The position numbers and the translations under genes were made by a program. From Kluyvera ascorbata_C (lineage in GTDB: Bacteria; Pseudomonadota; Gammaproteobacteria; Enterobacterales; Enterobacteriaceae), in contig NZ_JBIQOI010000013.1 in NCBI RefSeq assembly GCF_044197065.1, positions 1 through 64,000 on the forward strand: a DNA stretch of 64,000 bases, given 5' to 3'. Shown here piece by piece: positions 24,133 through 33,709 of the stretch. The first letter of the stretch is position 1. Each line of letters begins with the position of its first letter. Under the pieces are notes generated by a model that worked only from the letters and a program-made list of their open reading frames with translations, had not been told where the DNA came from and did not search any database.

Positions 24133-25179
24133 ATGACACAACCATTACCGGAAGCACCGTTGGCAAGTGCTGAGAATGAACTGGATATTCGTGGCCTGTT
24201 TCGCGCGTTGTGGTCGGGAAAACATTGGATTATCGGCTGCGCGGTGCTGTTTGCTGCCGTGGTGCTGATTTATACCTTTTTCGCCCGACAGGAGTGGAGT
24301 ACCACGGCAATCACCGACCGGCCAACCGTGAATATGCTCGGCGGCTACTATTCGCAGCAGCAGTTCCTGCGCAACCTGGACGTGAAGGTTAATCCAACCA
24401 CCGCCACGCCGCCTTCGGTCATGGATGAAGTCTACAAAGAGTTTGTCATGCAGCTGGCATCCTGGGATACCCGCCGTGACTTCTGGTTGCAGACGGATTA
24501 CTACAAGCAGCGGATGGTGGGGAATTCTCGTGCCGATGCCGCACAGCTCGACGATCTGATTAACGACATTCAGTTTATTCCCGGTGATGCCCAGAAAAGC
24601 ATCAGCGATAGCGTGAAGCTCTCTGCGGAAACGGCACCGGATGCGAATAACCTGTTGCGTCAGTACGTTGCCTTCGCCAGCCAGCGCGCCGCAGGGCACC
24701 TGAATGACGAACTCAAAGGTGCCTGGGCCGCCCGTACTATTCAGGTAAAAGCGCAGGTGAAACGCCAGGAAGAGGTCGCGCAGGCGATTTTCAACCGCCG
24801 TATGCACAGCATTGAAGCTGCGCTCAAAATCGCGCAGCAGCACAATATCAACCGCAGCGTAACCGATATCCCGGCCGATGAACTGCCGGATTCCGAGCTC
24901 TCCTTGCTTGGTCGCCCGATGCTGCAAGCACGTCTGGAAAACCTGCAGGCTGTAGGGCCGACGTTTGACCTTGATTACGATCAGGGGAGGGCTATGCTAA
25001 CGACCCTCAATGTTGGGCCAACGCTGGCGCCAAGTTTCCAGACATACCGGTATTTGCGCACACCAGAGGAACCGGTAAAACGCACTAGCCCACGTCGTGT
25101 ATTCCTGATGGTCATGTGGGGCATTGTCGGCGCATTGGTTGGTGCTGGGGTAGCACTGGCGCGTCGACGCACGCAGTAA
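24133..25179 (+). CDS. wzzE: ECA chain-length modulator WzzE
   Basis: A polysaccharide co-polymerase of 348 residues. One membrane helix is near 32-51 (HWIIGCAVLFAAVVLIYTFF) and a second near 325-341; the long, largely helical domain between them lies in the periplasm. It sets the modal length of ECA chains made by WzyE and helps form cyclic ECA. The length equals that of E. coli. It starts 13 bases after wecA. Confidence 0.96.
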   Translation: MTQPLPEAPLASAENELDIRGLFRALWSGKHWIIGCAVLFAAVVLIYTFFARQEWSTTAITDRPTVNMLGGYYSQQQFLRNLDVKVNPTTATPPSVMDEVYKEFVMQLASWDTRRDFWLQTDYYKQRMVGNSRADAAQLDDLINDIQFIPGDAQKSISDSVKLSAETAPDANNLLRQYVAFASQRAAGHLNDELKGAWAARTIQVKAQVKRQEEVAQAIFNRRMHSIEAALKIAQQHNINRSVTDIPADELPDSELSLLGRPMLQARLENLQAVGPTFDLDYDQGRAMLTTLNVGPTLAPSFQTYRYLRTPEEPVKRTSPRRVFLMVMWGIVGALVGAGVALARRRTQ

Positions 25180-25236
25180 ATACCCATCATTTGATGAAGG
25201 GCGATGGGCCTGTTTCATCTATAGAAGAGAATCGAT

Positions 25237-26367
25237 GTGAAAGTACTGACTGTATTTGGCACGCGTCCGGAGGCGATCAAAATGGCGCCTCTGGTTCATG
25301 CGCTCGCAAAGGATCCTCATTTTGAGGCAAAAGTATGCGTCACCGCACAGCATAGGGAAATGCTTGATCAGGTGCTAAACCTCTTCTCCATCGTTCCGGA
25401 TTATGACCTCAATATCATGAGTCCAGGGCAGGGGTTAACGGAAATAACCTGCCGGATTCTGCAGGGTTTAAAACCTGTTCTTGAATCTTTCAAACCCGAC
25501 GTTGTATTGGTGCATGGCGATACGACCACGACGGCCGCCGCGAGTCTGGCGGCGTTTTATCAGCGTATTCCTGTCGGCCACGTTGAAGCGGGCCTGCGCA
25601 CGGGCGATCTGTACTCGCCGTGGCCGGAAGAAGCCAACCGCACGCTGACCGGGCATCTGGCGATGTATCACTTTGCGCCAACCGAAAACTCGCGCCAGAA
25701 CCTGCTGCGGGAAAATCTCTCCGACAAGCGCATTTTTGTTACCGGCAATACGGTCATTGATGCCCTTTTCTGGGTGCGCGATCGGGTGATGAACGATAAG
25801 GCGCTGAATACAGACCTTTCCCTACGTTTCCCTTTCCTGAATAGCGGGAAGAAGATGATCCTGGTGACAGGGCATCGTCGGGAGAGCTTTGGGCAGGGAT
25901 TTGAAAAAATTTGCCACGCGCTGGCGGAAATCGCCGCGTCCAACCCAGACGTACAGATTGTCTATCCGGTGCATCTGAATCCAAACGTCAGTGAACCGGT
26001 TAACCGTATTCTGGGGCATATTGATAACGTCATGCTGATTGAACCGCAGGAGTATCTGCCGTTCGTCTGGCTGATGAACCATGCCTGGCTTATCCTGACT
26101 GACTCTGGCGGTATTCAGGAAGAAGCGCCGTCGCTGGGCAAACCGGTGCTGGTCATGCGTGAAACCACCGAACGTCCAGAGGCTATTGATGCCGGTACGG
26201 TACGTTTAGTGGGAACGGATAGTCAGCGCATCGTGGATGAAGTCACGCGGTTACTGCGTGACGAAGAAGAATATCAAAGGATGAGCCGGGCCCATAACCC
26301 CTATGGGGATGGCCGGGCATGCGAACGTATATTGTCAGCATTAAAAAATAATCAGGTAACGCTATGA
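25237..26367 (+). CDS. wecB: UDP-GlcNAc 2-epimerase
   Basis: A GT-B-fold, non-hydrolysing epimerase of 376 residues converting UDP-GlcNAc to UDP-ManNAc. Visible features are VFGTRPEAIKMAPL at the start, VHGDTTTT near residue 90, GHVEAGLRTGD, and DSGGIQEEAPSLGKPVLV. The start is a GTG at 25237 after AGAAGAGAATCGAT. The stop overlaps the wecC start (ATGA), so epimerase and dehydrogenase are made together. Confidence 0.98.
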   Translation: MKVLTVFGTRPEAIKMAPLVHALAKDPHFEAKVCVTAQHREMLDQVLNLFSIVPDYDLNIMSPGQGLTEITCRILQGLKPVLESFKPDVVLVHGDTTTTAAASLAAFYQRIPVGHVEAGLRTGDLYSPWPEEANRTLTGHLAMYHFAPTENSRQNLLRENLSDKRIFVTGNTVIDALFWVRDRVMNDKALNTDLSLRFPFLNSGKKMILVTGHRRESFGQGFEKICHALAEIAASNPDVQIVYPVHLNPNVSEPVNRILGHIDNVMLIEPQEYLPFVWLMNHAWLILTDSGGIQEEAPSLGKPVLVMRETTERPEAIDAGTVRLVGTDSQRIVDEVTRLLRDEEEYQRMSRAHNPYGDGRACERILSALKNNQVTL

Positions 26368-27626
26368 GTTTCTCAACCCTCTCGGTGATCGGTCTGGGCT
26401 ATATCGGCCTTCCAACTGCGGCAGCGTTTGCTTCACGGCAAAAGCAGGTGGTGGGTGTAGACATTAATCAGCATGCGGTCGATACCATCAACCGCGGCGA
26501 GATTCATATTGTTGAGCCCGATCTCGACAGGGTGGTAAAAACGGCGGTGGCCGCCGGTTATTTACGCGCCACGACTACGCCAGAAGCGGCAGACGCCTAC
26601 CTGATTGCCGTGCCAACGCCGTTTAAAGGCGATCACGAGCCGGATATGGTTTACGTCGAAGCCGCGGCGCGTTCTATCGCACCGGTACTGAAAAAAGGGT
26701 CGCTGGTGATCCTCGAATCCACCTCTCCGGTGGGGGCTACAGAGCTGATGGCCGGTTGGCTGGCCGAAATGCGCCCGGACCTGACCTTCCCACAGCAGGC
26801 GGGTGAGCAGGCGGACATCAATATCGCCTATTGCCCGGAGCGCGTGCTGCCAGGGCAGGTGATGGTGGAACTGATTAAGAATGACCGCGTGATTGGCGGG
26901 ATGACGCCGGTATGTTCCGCGCGCGCCAGCGAACTCTATAACATCTTCCTTGAAGGTGAGTGCGTGGTGACTAACGCCCGTACCGCCGAGATGTGCAAAC
27001 TGACGGAAAACAGCTTCCGCGATGTGAATATCGCCTTTGCTAACGAACTGTCGCTTATCTGCGCCGATCAGGGGATTAACGTCTGGGAGCTGATTCGCCT
27101 TGCGAACCGCCACCCGCGCGTGAATATCCTTCAGCCTGGCCCTGGCGTCGGCGGTCACTGTATTGCCGTCGACCCGTGGTTTATCGTGGCGCAAAACCCG
27201 GAGCAAGCGCGTCTGATTCGCACCGCGCGTGAGGTGAACGACCATAAACCGTTCTGGGTTATCGACAAGGTTAAAGCTAACGTTGCCGACTGCCTGGCGG
27301 CCAGCGATAAGCGCGCCAGCGAGCTGAAAATTGCCTGCTTCGGCCTGGCGTTCAAGCCAAACATTGATGACCTGCGCGAAAGCCCGGCGATGGAAATCGC
27401 AGAGCTGATTGCCCAATGGCACAGTGGCGAAACCCTGGTGGTGGAACCGAATATTCATCAGTTGCCGAAAAAGCTCGACGGCCTGTGCACGCTGGTCTCG
27501 GTTGAGACCGCACTCGCCAGCGCTGACGTGATTGTGATGCTGGTGGATCACGCCCAATTTAAAGCTGTTAGCGGCGACGCAATCGCCCAGCAGTACGTGG
27601 TTGATACAAAAGGAGTCTGGCGTTGA
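26364..27626 (+). CDS. wecC: UDP-ManNAc dehydrogenase
   Basis: A UDP-glucose/GDP-mannose dehydrogenase-family enzyme of 420 residues. It oxidises UDP-ManNAc twice with NAD+ to UDP-ManNAcA, the donor of the second ECA sugar. The N-terminal Rossmann turn is VIGLGYIGLPTAAAF, the catalytic cysteine lies in PGVGGHCIAVDPWF, and the C-terminal UDP-binding domain has KIACFGLAFKPNIDDLRES. It overlaps wecB at ATGA and rffG by four bases. Confidence 0.98.
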   Translation: MSFSTLSVIGLGYIGLPTAAAFASRQKQVVGVDINQHAVDTINRGEIHIVEPDLDRVVKTAVAAGYLRATTTPEAADAYLIAVPTPFKGDHEPDMVYVEAAARSIAPVLKKGSLVILESTSPVGATELMAGWLAEMRPDLTFPQQAGEQADINIAYCPERVLPGQVMVELIKNDRVIGGMTPVCSARASELYNIFLEGECVVTNARTAEMCKLTENSFRDVNIAFANELSLICADQGINVWELIRLANRHPRVNILQPGPGVGGHCIAVDPWFIVAQNPEQARLIRTAREVNDHKPFWVIDKVKANVADCLAASDKRASELKIACFGLAFKPNIDDLRESPAMEIAELIAQWHSGETLVVEPNIHQLPKKLDGLCTLVSVETALASADVIVMLVDHAQFKAVSGDAIAQQYVVDTKGVWR

Positions 27627-28690
27627 AACGAATTCTGGTAACCGGTGGCGCAGGCTTTATCGGCTCGGCGGTCGTCCGCCATATTATCAGCCACACCTCT
27701 GACAGCGTCGTCGTTGTGGACAAACTGACCTATGCAGGTAACCTGGCTTCGCTGGCACCGGTGGCACAAGACCCGCGCTTTGCCTTTGAACAGGTGGATA
27801 TCTGCGATCGCGCCGCGCTGAACCGCGTATTTGAACAATATCGCCCGGATGTGGTGATGCATCTGGCGGCGGAAAGCCACGTTGACCGTTCTATCGACGG
27901 CCCAGCGGCGTTTATCGAAACCAATATCGTCGGTACCTACACGCTGCTGGAGGCCGCGCGTGCCTGGTGGTCGGCGCTGGATACCGACGGCAAAGCGGCG
28001 TTCCGCTTCCATCATATTTCAACCGATGAAGTGTACGGCGACCTGCATTCGGTGGATGATTTCTTCACGGAAACGACCCCTTATGCGCCAAGCAGCCCTT
28101 ACTCGGCCTCCAAGGCCAGCAGCGATCATCTGGTCCGCGCCTGGCTGCGTACCTACGGCCTGCCGACGCTCATTACCAACTGCTCAAACAACTATGGCCC
28201 GTACCATTTCCCGGAAAAGCTGATCCCACTGACGATCCTCAACGCGCTAGCCGGAAAACCGCTGCCGGTGTACGGCAATGGTCAGCAGATCCGCGACTGG
28301 CTCTACGTTGACGATCACGCCCGCGCGCTCTACCTCGTCGCCACCGAAGGTGCTATTGGCGAGACCTACAATATCGGCGGTCATAACGAGCGTAAAAACC
28401 TCGACGTGGTTGAGACTATCTGCGCGTTGCTTGAAGAACTGGTGCCGGAGAAGCCGCAGGGTATCGCGCATTATCATGATCTGATTACGTTTGTTGCCGA
28501 TCGTCCTGGCCACGATTTACGTTACGCCATTGATGCGGCGAAAATTGCCCGCGAACTGGGCTGGACCCCGGAAGAGACCTTCGAAAGCGGAATGCGGAAA
28601 ACGGTGCAGTGGTACCTCGCCAACGAAAGCTGGTGGAAACAGGTACAGGACGGCAGCTATCAGGGTGAGCGTCTCGGTCTGAAGGGTTAA
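27623..28690 (+). CDS. rffG: dTDP-glucose 4,6-dehydratase (ECA)
   Basis: A short-chain dehydrogenase/reductase of 355 residues making dTDP-4-keto-6-deoxyglucose for the Fuc4NAc branch of ECA. The NAD motif is TGGAGFIGSAVVRHI at the N-terminus, catalytic residues lie in STDEVYGDL and YSASKASSDH (Tyr-X3-Lys). It starts with TTG at 27623, with AAAAGGAGTCTGGCG before it, overlapping the wecC stop. A paralogue, rmlB/rfbB, usually exists in an O-antigen locus elsewhere. Confidence 0.96.
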   Translation: MKRILVTGGAGFIGSAVVRHIISHTSDSVVVVDKLTYAGNLASLAPVAQDPRFAFEQVDICDRAALNRVFEQYRPDVVMHLAAESHVDRSIDGPAAFIETNIVGTYTLLEAARAWWSALDTDGKAAFRFHHISTDEVYGDLHSVDDFFTETTPYAPSSPYSASKASSDHLVRAWLRTYGLPTLITNCSNNYGPYHFPEKLIPLTILNALAGKPLPVYGNGQQIRDWLYVDDHARALYLVATEGAIGETYNIGGHNERKNLDVVETICALLEELVPEKPQGIAHYHDLITFVADRPGHDLRYAIDAAKIARELGWTPEETFESGMRKTVQWYLANESWWKQVQDGSYQGERLGLKG

Positions 28691-28712
28691 TTACCCCGGA
28701 GGAGGAAAAGCA

Positions 28713-29594
28713 ATGAAAGGCATTATTCTTGCTGGCGGGTCGGGCACGCGCCTGCATCCGATCACCCGCGGCGTATCAAAACAGCTGCTACCGATTTACG
28801 ACAAACCGATGATCTACTACCCGCTGTCGGTGCTGATGCTGGCGGGTATCCGTGAAATCCTGATAATCACTACGCCGGAAGACAAGAGCTACTTCCAGCG
28901 TCTACTGGGTGACGGTAGCGAATTTGGTATTTCATTGCAGTATGCCGAACAGCCAAGTCCGGACGGCCTGGCGCAGGCGTTTATCATCGGTGAGACCTTC
29001 CTGAATGGCGAACCGTCGTGCCTGGTGCTGGGCGATAATATCTTCTTCGGTCAGGGCTTTAGCCCGAAACTGCGCCACGTGGCGGCGCGTACCGAAGGGG
29101 CGACGGTGTTTGGTTATCAGGTTATGGACCCGGAACGCTTTGGCGTGGTGGAGTTTGACGATAACTTCCACGCGCTCTCGCTGGAAGAAAAACCCAAGCA
29201 GCCGAAGTCTAACTGGGCGGTCACCGGCCTCTATTTCTACGACAGCAAGGTGGTGGAGTACGCTAAGCGCGTGAAGCCTTCCGAGCGCGGCGAGCTGGAA
29301 ATCACCTCAATTAACCAGATGTATCTGGACGACGGCAACCTGACCGTTGAGCTGCTCGGCCGCGGTTTCGCCTGGCTCGATACCGGTACGCACGACAGCC
29401 TGATTGAAGCGAGCATGTTTGTGCAGACGGTAGAAAAACGTCAGGGCTTTAAAATTGCCTGTCTGGAAGAGATCGCCTGGCGCAACGGCTGGCTCGACGA
29501 CGACGGCGTAAAACGTGCCGCCGCGCAGCTGTCGAAAACCGGCTACGGCCAGTATCTGCTGGAGCTGCTTCGTGCTCGTCCGCGCCAATATTGA
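28713..29594 (+). CDS. rffH: Glucose-1-phosphate thymidylyltransferase (ECA)
   Basis: A nucleotidyltransferase of 293 residues that makes dTDP-glucose from glucose-1-P and dTTP. The nucleotide-binding loop is ILAGGSGTRLHPITRGVSKQ at 4-23, with LGDNIFFGQG and the acidic EITSINQMYLDDGNL further on. It supplies RffG. The ribosome binding site CCGGAGGAGG is strong. The end overlaps the start of wecD by 23 bases. Confidence 0.97.
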   Translation: MKGIILAGGSGTRLHPITRGVSKQLLPIYDKPMIYYPLSVLMLAGIREILIITTPEDKSYFQRLLGDGSEFGISLQYAEQPSPDGLAQAFIIGETFLNGEPSCLVLGDNIFFGQGFSPKLRHVAARTEGATVFGYQVMDPERFGVVEFDDNFHALSLEEKPKQPKSNWAVTGLYFYDSKVVEYAKRVKPSERGELEITSINQMYLDDGNLTVELLGRGFAWLDTGTHDSLIEASMFVQTVEKRQGFKIACLEEIAWRNGWLDDDGVKRAAAQLSKTGYGQYLLELLRARPRQY

Positions 29595-30246
29595 TCCCCT
29601 GACGTGGGAGAACCAATTCTTCGGCGTGAACAGTGCCATTGTTCGCATGGCCGACGACGCGCCACCGCTGACCGCTGAACGATTAGCACAATGGTCACGG
29701 GTGCAGGCGAAAATCGCCGCGCATCAGGTGGATGACCTTGATGCGCTCCAGTTGCTGGGTTTTCGGCTCGTTGAGGGTGAAGTTGACCTCGCGCTGCCGG
29801 TAACCGCCGGTGGCACCACGCTGGCGCAGGTTGCCACTGACGATGATATCCCCGTGTTGCGCAGCCTTGCCGCTCAAGCGTTTGCCCAAAGTCGTTTCCG
29901 TGCGCCGTGGTATGCGCCAGAGGCGAGTGGCCGTTTCTATGCGCAGTGGATTGAAAACGCGGTAAAAGGCACCTTTGATAACCAGTGTCTGGTATTTCGC
30001 GATGAACGCGGGACTATTCGCGCCTTCGTTTCCCTACGAGAATTAAACGCCCGTGACGCGAGAATAGGCCTGCTGGCCGGTCGCGGCGCAGGTGCAGAAC
30101 TGATGCAGGCGGCGGTATGCTGGGCGCATACCCGCGGCCTTTCGACGCTACGGGTGGCGACGCAAGCCGGCAATACCGCAGCACTTCAACGCTATATTCG
30201 TAGCGGCGCTAACGTGGTTAGCACCGCCTACTGGCTATACAGGTGA
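29572..30246 (+). CDS. wecD: dTDP-fucosamine acetyltransferase WecD
   Basis: A GNAT acetyltransferase of 224 residues that acetylates dTDP-4-amino-4,6-dideoxygalactose to dTDP-Fuc4NAc. The acetyl-CoA loop is IGLLAGRGAGAELM near 172-185 and the protein ends in SGANVVSTAYWLYR as in E. coli. I chose the GTG at 29572 (MLVRANIDPLTWENQFFGVN) with GGAG seven bases before it; this gives the E. coli length and overlaps the rffH end. It starts inside rffH, so it is coupled. wecE follows four bases after the stop. Confidence 0.93.
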   Translation: MLVRANIDPLTWENQFFGVNSAIVRMADDAPPLTAERLAQWSRVQAKIAAHQVDDLDALQLLGFRLVEGEVDLALPVTAGGTTLAQVATDDDIPVLRSLAAQAFAQSRFRAPWYAPEASGRFYAQWIENAVKGTFDNQCLVFRDERGTIRAFVSLRELNARDARIGLLAGRGAGAELMQAAVCWAHTRGLSTLRVATQAGNTAALQRYIRSGANVVSTAYWLYR

Positions 30247-30250
30247 CTCC

Positions 30251-31381
30251 ATGATTCCATTTAACGCCCCACCGGTAGTGGGTACTGAACTCGATTACAT
30301 GCAATCCGCGATGGGCAGCGGGAAACTGTGCGGTGACGGCGGCTTTACCCGTCGCTGCCAGCAGTGGATGGAACAACGCTTCGGCAGTGCCAAGGTGCTG
30401 CTGACCCCGTCCTGTACCGCGTCGCTGGAAATGGCCGCCATCCTGCTGGATATCCAGCCGGGCGATGAAGTGATTATGCCGAGCTACACCTTTGTCTCCA
30501 CCGCCAACGCCTTTGTGCTGCGCGGCGCGAAAATTGTGTTTGTTGACGTGCATAAAGAGACCATGAATATCGATGAGACGCTGATTGAAGCCGCCATCAC
30601 CGACAAAACCCGCGCCATTGTGCCGGTGCACTACGCGGGCGTGGCCTGCGAGATGGACACCATCATGGCGCTGGCGAAAAAATACCATCTGTTCGTGGTG
30701 GAAGATGCCGCGCAGGGCGTAATGTCGACCTACAAAGGCCGCGCACTGGGCTCTATTGGTCATATCGGGTGCTTTAGCTTCCACGAAACCAAGAACTACA
30801 CCGCTGGCGGTGAAGGCGGCGCCACGCTGATTAACGATCGTGCGCTGGTGGAACGCGCGGAAATCATCCGCGAGAAAGGCACCAACCGCAGCCAGTTCTT
30901 CCGTGGCCTGGTGGATAAATACACCTGGCGCGATATCGGCTCCAGCTACCTGATGTCTGACCTGCAGGCCGCCTATCTCTGGGCACAGCTGGAAGCCGCT
31001 GAACGTATCAATAAACAGCGTCTGTCCCTGTGGCAAACCTACTACGACGCGCTGCTGCCGCTGGCAAACGCTGGGCGCATCGATCTGCCGGTTGTTCCTG
31101 AAGGCTGTGGGCATAACGCGCACATGTTCTACATCAAACTGCGTGACGTCGAAGACCGCAGCGCGCTGATTAGCTGGCTGAAAGAGGCGGAAATTCTGGC
31201 GGTGTTCCACTACATCCCGCTGCATTCCTGCCCGGCGGGCGAGAAGTTTGGCGAGTTCCACGGCGAAGATCGTTTCACTACGCAGGAAAGTGAGCGTTTA
31301 CTTCGCTTGCCGCTGTTCTACAACCTGTCGCCGGTCGACCAGCGTACGGTCATTAACACCCTGCTGAGCTACTTCTCCTGA
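30251..31381 (+). CDS. wecE: dTDP-4-amino-4,6-dideoxygalactose transaminase WecE
   Basis: A DegT/DnrJ/EryC1-family PLP aminotransferase of 376 residues. It aminates dTDP-4-keto-6-deoxyglucose with glutamate to the fucosamine sugar that WecD acetylates. The PLP lysine is K181 in SFHETKNYTAGGEGG, and VVEDAAQG binds the pyridine ring. Length equals E. coli. It sits between wecD and wzxE, one base before the latter. Confidence 0.97.
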   Translation: MIPFNAPPVVGTELDYMQSAMGSGKLCGDGGFTRRCQQWMEQRFGSAKVLLTPSCTASLEMAAILLDIQPGDEVIMPSYTFVSTANAFVLRGAKIVFVDVHKETMNIDETLIEAAITDKTRAIVPVHYAGVACEMDTIMALAKKYHLFVVEDAAQGVMSTYKGRALGSIGHIGCFSFHETKNYTAGGEGGATLINDRALVERAEIIREKGTNRSQFFRGLVDKYTWRDIGSSYLMSDLQAAYLWAQLEAAERINKQRLSLWQTYYDALLPLANAGRIDLPVVPEGCGHNAHMFYIKLRDVEDRSALISWLKEAEILAVFHYIPLHSCPAGEKFGEFHGEDRFTTQESERLLRLPLFYNLSPVDQRTVINTLLSYFS

Positions 31382-31382
31382 T

Positions 31383-32633
31383 ATGTCATTGGCAAAAGCT
31401 TCGGTGTGGACCGCCGCGTCCACGCTCGTCAAAATTGGTGTCGGGCTGCTGGTGGTCAAGCTGCTGGCGGTTTCGTTTGGCCCGTCAGGCGTTGGGCAGG
31501 CAGGTAACTTTCGCCAACTGGTGACCGTGCTCGGCGTGCTTGCTGGCGCGGGTATTTTTAATGGAGTGACGAAACTTGTCGCCCAGCATCACGATGACCC
31601 GGCGCGTCTGCGCCAGGTGGTGGGTACGTCCTCTGCGATGGTGCTTGGTTTCTCCACGCTACTGGCGGTTGTCTTTTTGCTTGCGGCAGCGCCGATAAGC
31701 CAAGGGCTGTTTGGCCATACCCATTATCAGGGGCTGGTGCGCCTGGTGGCGCTGGTGCAGTTAGGGATCGCCTGGGCGAACCTGTTGCTGGCGCTGATGA
31801 AAGGCTTTCGTGATGCGGCGGGTAATGCACTGTCGTTAATTGCCGGCAGCCTGATTGGCGTGGTGGCCTATTACGCCTGCTATCATTTTGGCGGCTATCA
31901 GGGCGCGCTGCTGGGGCTGGCGCTGGTACCGGCGCTGATAGTGATCCCTGCGGCGGTGATGCTCACCAAACGCGGTGTCATTCCTTGGGGCTATCTTAAG
32001 CCACAGTGGGATCGTTTGCTGGCCGGTCAACTGGGTAAATTTACCCTGATGGCGGTGATTACCTCCGTCACCATGCCCGTGGCCTACGTGATGATGCGAA
32101 ACCTGATGGCGGAGCATTACAGTTGGGATGAGGTCGGGATTTGGCAGGGTGTGAGCAGTATCTCCGATGCTTACCTACAATTTATTACCGCCTCGTTCAG
32201 CGTCTATCTGTTACCTACGCTATCGCGGTTGACCGCCAAGCAGGATATTGGCCGAGAAATTGGCCGCTCGCTAAAGTTTGTGGTGCCGGCGGTGGCGGCG
32301 GCAAGCCTGACCGTCTGGCTGCTGCGCGATTTTGCTATCTGGCTGCTGTTTTCATCGAAGTTCGTGGCGATGCGAGACCTGTTTGCATGGCAGTTAGTCG
32401 GCGACGTGTTGAAAGTAGGCGCTTACGTTTATGGTTATTTAGTGATAGCCAAAGCCTCGCTGCGTTTTTATATCCTGGCCGAACTGAGCCAGTTTACGCT
32501 GCTAACTGCGTTCTCTCACTGGCTTATCCCGGCGCACGGCGCACTGGGCGCGGCACAAGCCTATATGGCGACCTATATTGTCTATTTCACGCTGTGTAGC
32601 GGCGTATTTTTAATTTGGCGTAAACGGCAATGA
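31383..32633 (+). CDS. wzxE: ECA lipid III flippase WzxE
   Basis: A MOP-superfamily flippase of 416 residues with about twelve membrane helices. It moves undecaprenyl-PP-linked GlcNAc-ManNAcA-Fuc4NAc across the inner membrane. The N-terminus SLAKASVWTAASTLVKIGVG is typical. It starts one base after wecE and overlaps wecF by four bases. Confidence 0.96.
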   Translation: MSLAKASVWTAASTLVKIGVGLLVVKLLAVSFGPSGVGQAGNFRQLVTVLGVLAGAGIFNGVTKLVAQHHDDPARLRQVVGTSSAMVLGFSTLLAVVFLLAAAPISQGLFGHTHYQGLVRLVALVQLGIAWANLLLALMKGFRDAAGNALSLIAGSLIGVVAYYACYHFGGYQGALLGLALVPALIVIPAAVMLTKRGVIPWGYLKPQWDRLLAGQLGKFTLMAVITSVTMPVAYVMMRNLMAEHYSWDEVGIWQGVSSISDAYLQFITASFSVYLLPTLSRLTAKQDIGREIGRSLKFVVPAVAAASLTVWLLRDFAIWLLFSSKFVAMRDLFAWQLVGDVLKVGAYVYGYLVIAKASLRFYILAELSQFTLLTAFSHWLIPAHGALGAAQAYMATYIVYFTLCSGVFLIWRKRQ

Positions 32634-33709
32634 CCGAACTGATACATATTCTGGGATCGGATATCCCTCACCATAACCAGACGGTGCTACGGTTTTTTGC
32701 CGATGAGCTGGCCGCAGAGCCCGCGCACGCCCGTCAGTTTATGGTGGTGAGCGGTGACGAGGGCCTGGCGCAGGCGTTTCCTTCGCTGGTGATCGACCGC
32801 TATAACGATAAATCCGCGCTGGCAAAGGCGGTGGTGGCAAAGGCGAAAGCCAATCGGCAGCAGCGCTTTTTCTTCCACGGTCAGTTTAATACCGGTATCT
32901 GGCTGGCGCTGCTGAGCGGCGGCTTGAAGCCCTCGCAGGTAAGCTGGCATATCTGGGGGGCGGATCTGTATGAAGTTTCCCGCGGCCTGAAGTTCCGCCT
33001 GTTCTACCCGCTGCGCCGCATGGCGCAAGGGCGCGTGGGCCGTGTTTTTGCCACGCGCGGCGATCTCAGCTATTTTGCTGCCCGTCACCCGCAGGTGTCT
33101 GGCGAACTGCTTTATTTCCCAACGCGGATGGACCCTTCGCTGAATGGGCTGGCGGACGCCGCGCCGCGCGACGGCAAGCTGACGATTCTGGTGGGTAATT
33201 CCGGCGATCGCAGCAATGACCATGTCGCGGCATTGAAGGCCGTGCATCAGCAGTTTGGCGATACGGTGAACGTCATTGTGCCGATGGGCTACCCGGCGAA
33301 TAACGCGGCCTATATTGCGGAAGTCAGTGACGCCGCGCAGGCGCTGTTTAGCAACGAAAATGTACAAATTCTCCGCGAAAAGCTCGACTTTGATGCCTAT
33401 CTTGCACTGTTACGCCGCTGCGATTTGGGCTATTTTATTTTTGCGCGCCAGCAGGGTATCGGCACGCTCTGTTTGCTGATTCAGGCGGGGATCCCCTGCG
33501 TGCTCAACCGGCAGAATCCGTTCTGGCAGGATATGGCCGAGCAGCATATTCCGGTGCTATTCACCGACGATGCGCTGACCGTCCCGGTGGTGCGTGAAGC
33601 GCAGCGGCAGTTAGCGCTGGTGGATAAAAACGCCATCGCCTTTTTCAAACCTAACTATCTGGCGCCGTGGCATCGGGCGCTGCAACTGGCGGCGGGGGAA
33701 GCGGTATGA
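32630..33709 (+). CDS. wecF: Fuc4NAc transferase WecF
   Basis: A peripheral glycosyltransferase of 359 residues (GT56 family) that adds the third sugar, Fuc4NAc, to lipid II to make ECA lipid III. Visible features are HILGSDIPHHNQTVLRFFAD at the N-terminus, WHIWGADLYE near 105, LVGNSGDRSNDH near 190 and CDLGYFIFARQQGIGTLCLL near 265. Its length equals that of E. coli. It overlaps wzxE at one end and wzyE (ATGA) at the other. Confidence 0.96.
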   Translation: MTELIHILGSDIPHHNQTVLRFFADELAAEPAHARQFMVVSGDEGLAQAFPSLVIDRYNDKSALAKAVVAKAKANRQQRFFFHGQFNTGIWLALLSGGLKPSQVSWHIWGADLYEVSRGLKFRLFYPLRRMAQGRVGRVFATRGDLSYFAARHPQVSGELLYFPTRMDPSLNGLADAAPRDGKLTILVGNSGDRSNDHVAALKAVHQQFGDTVNVIVPMGYPANNAAYIAEVSDAAQALFSNENVQILREKLDFDAYLALLRRCDLGYFIFARQQGIGTLCLLIQAGIPCVLNRQNPFWQDMAEQHIPVLFTDDALTVPVVREAQRQLALVDKNAIAFFKPNYLAPWHRALQLAAGEAV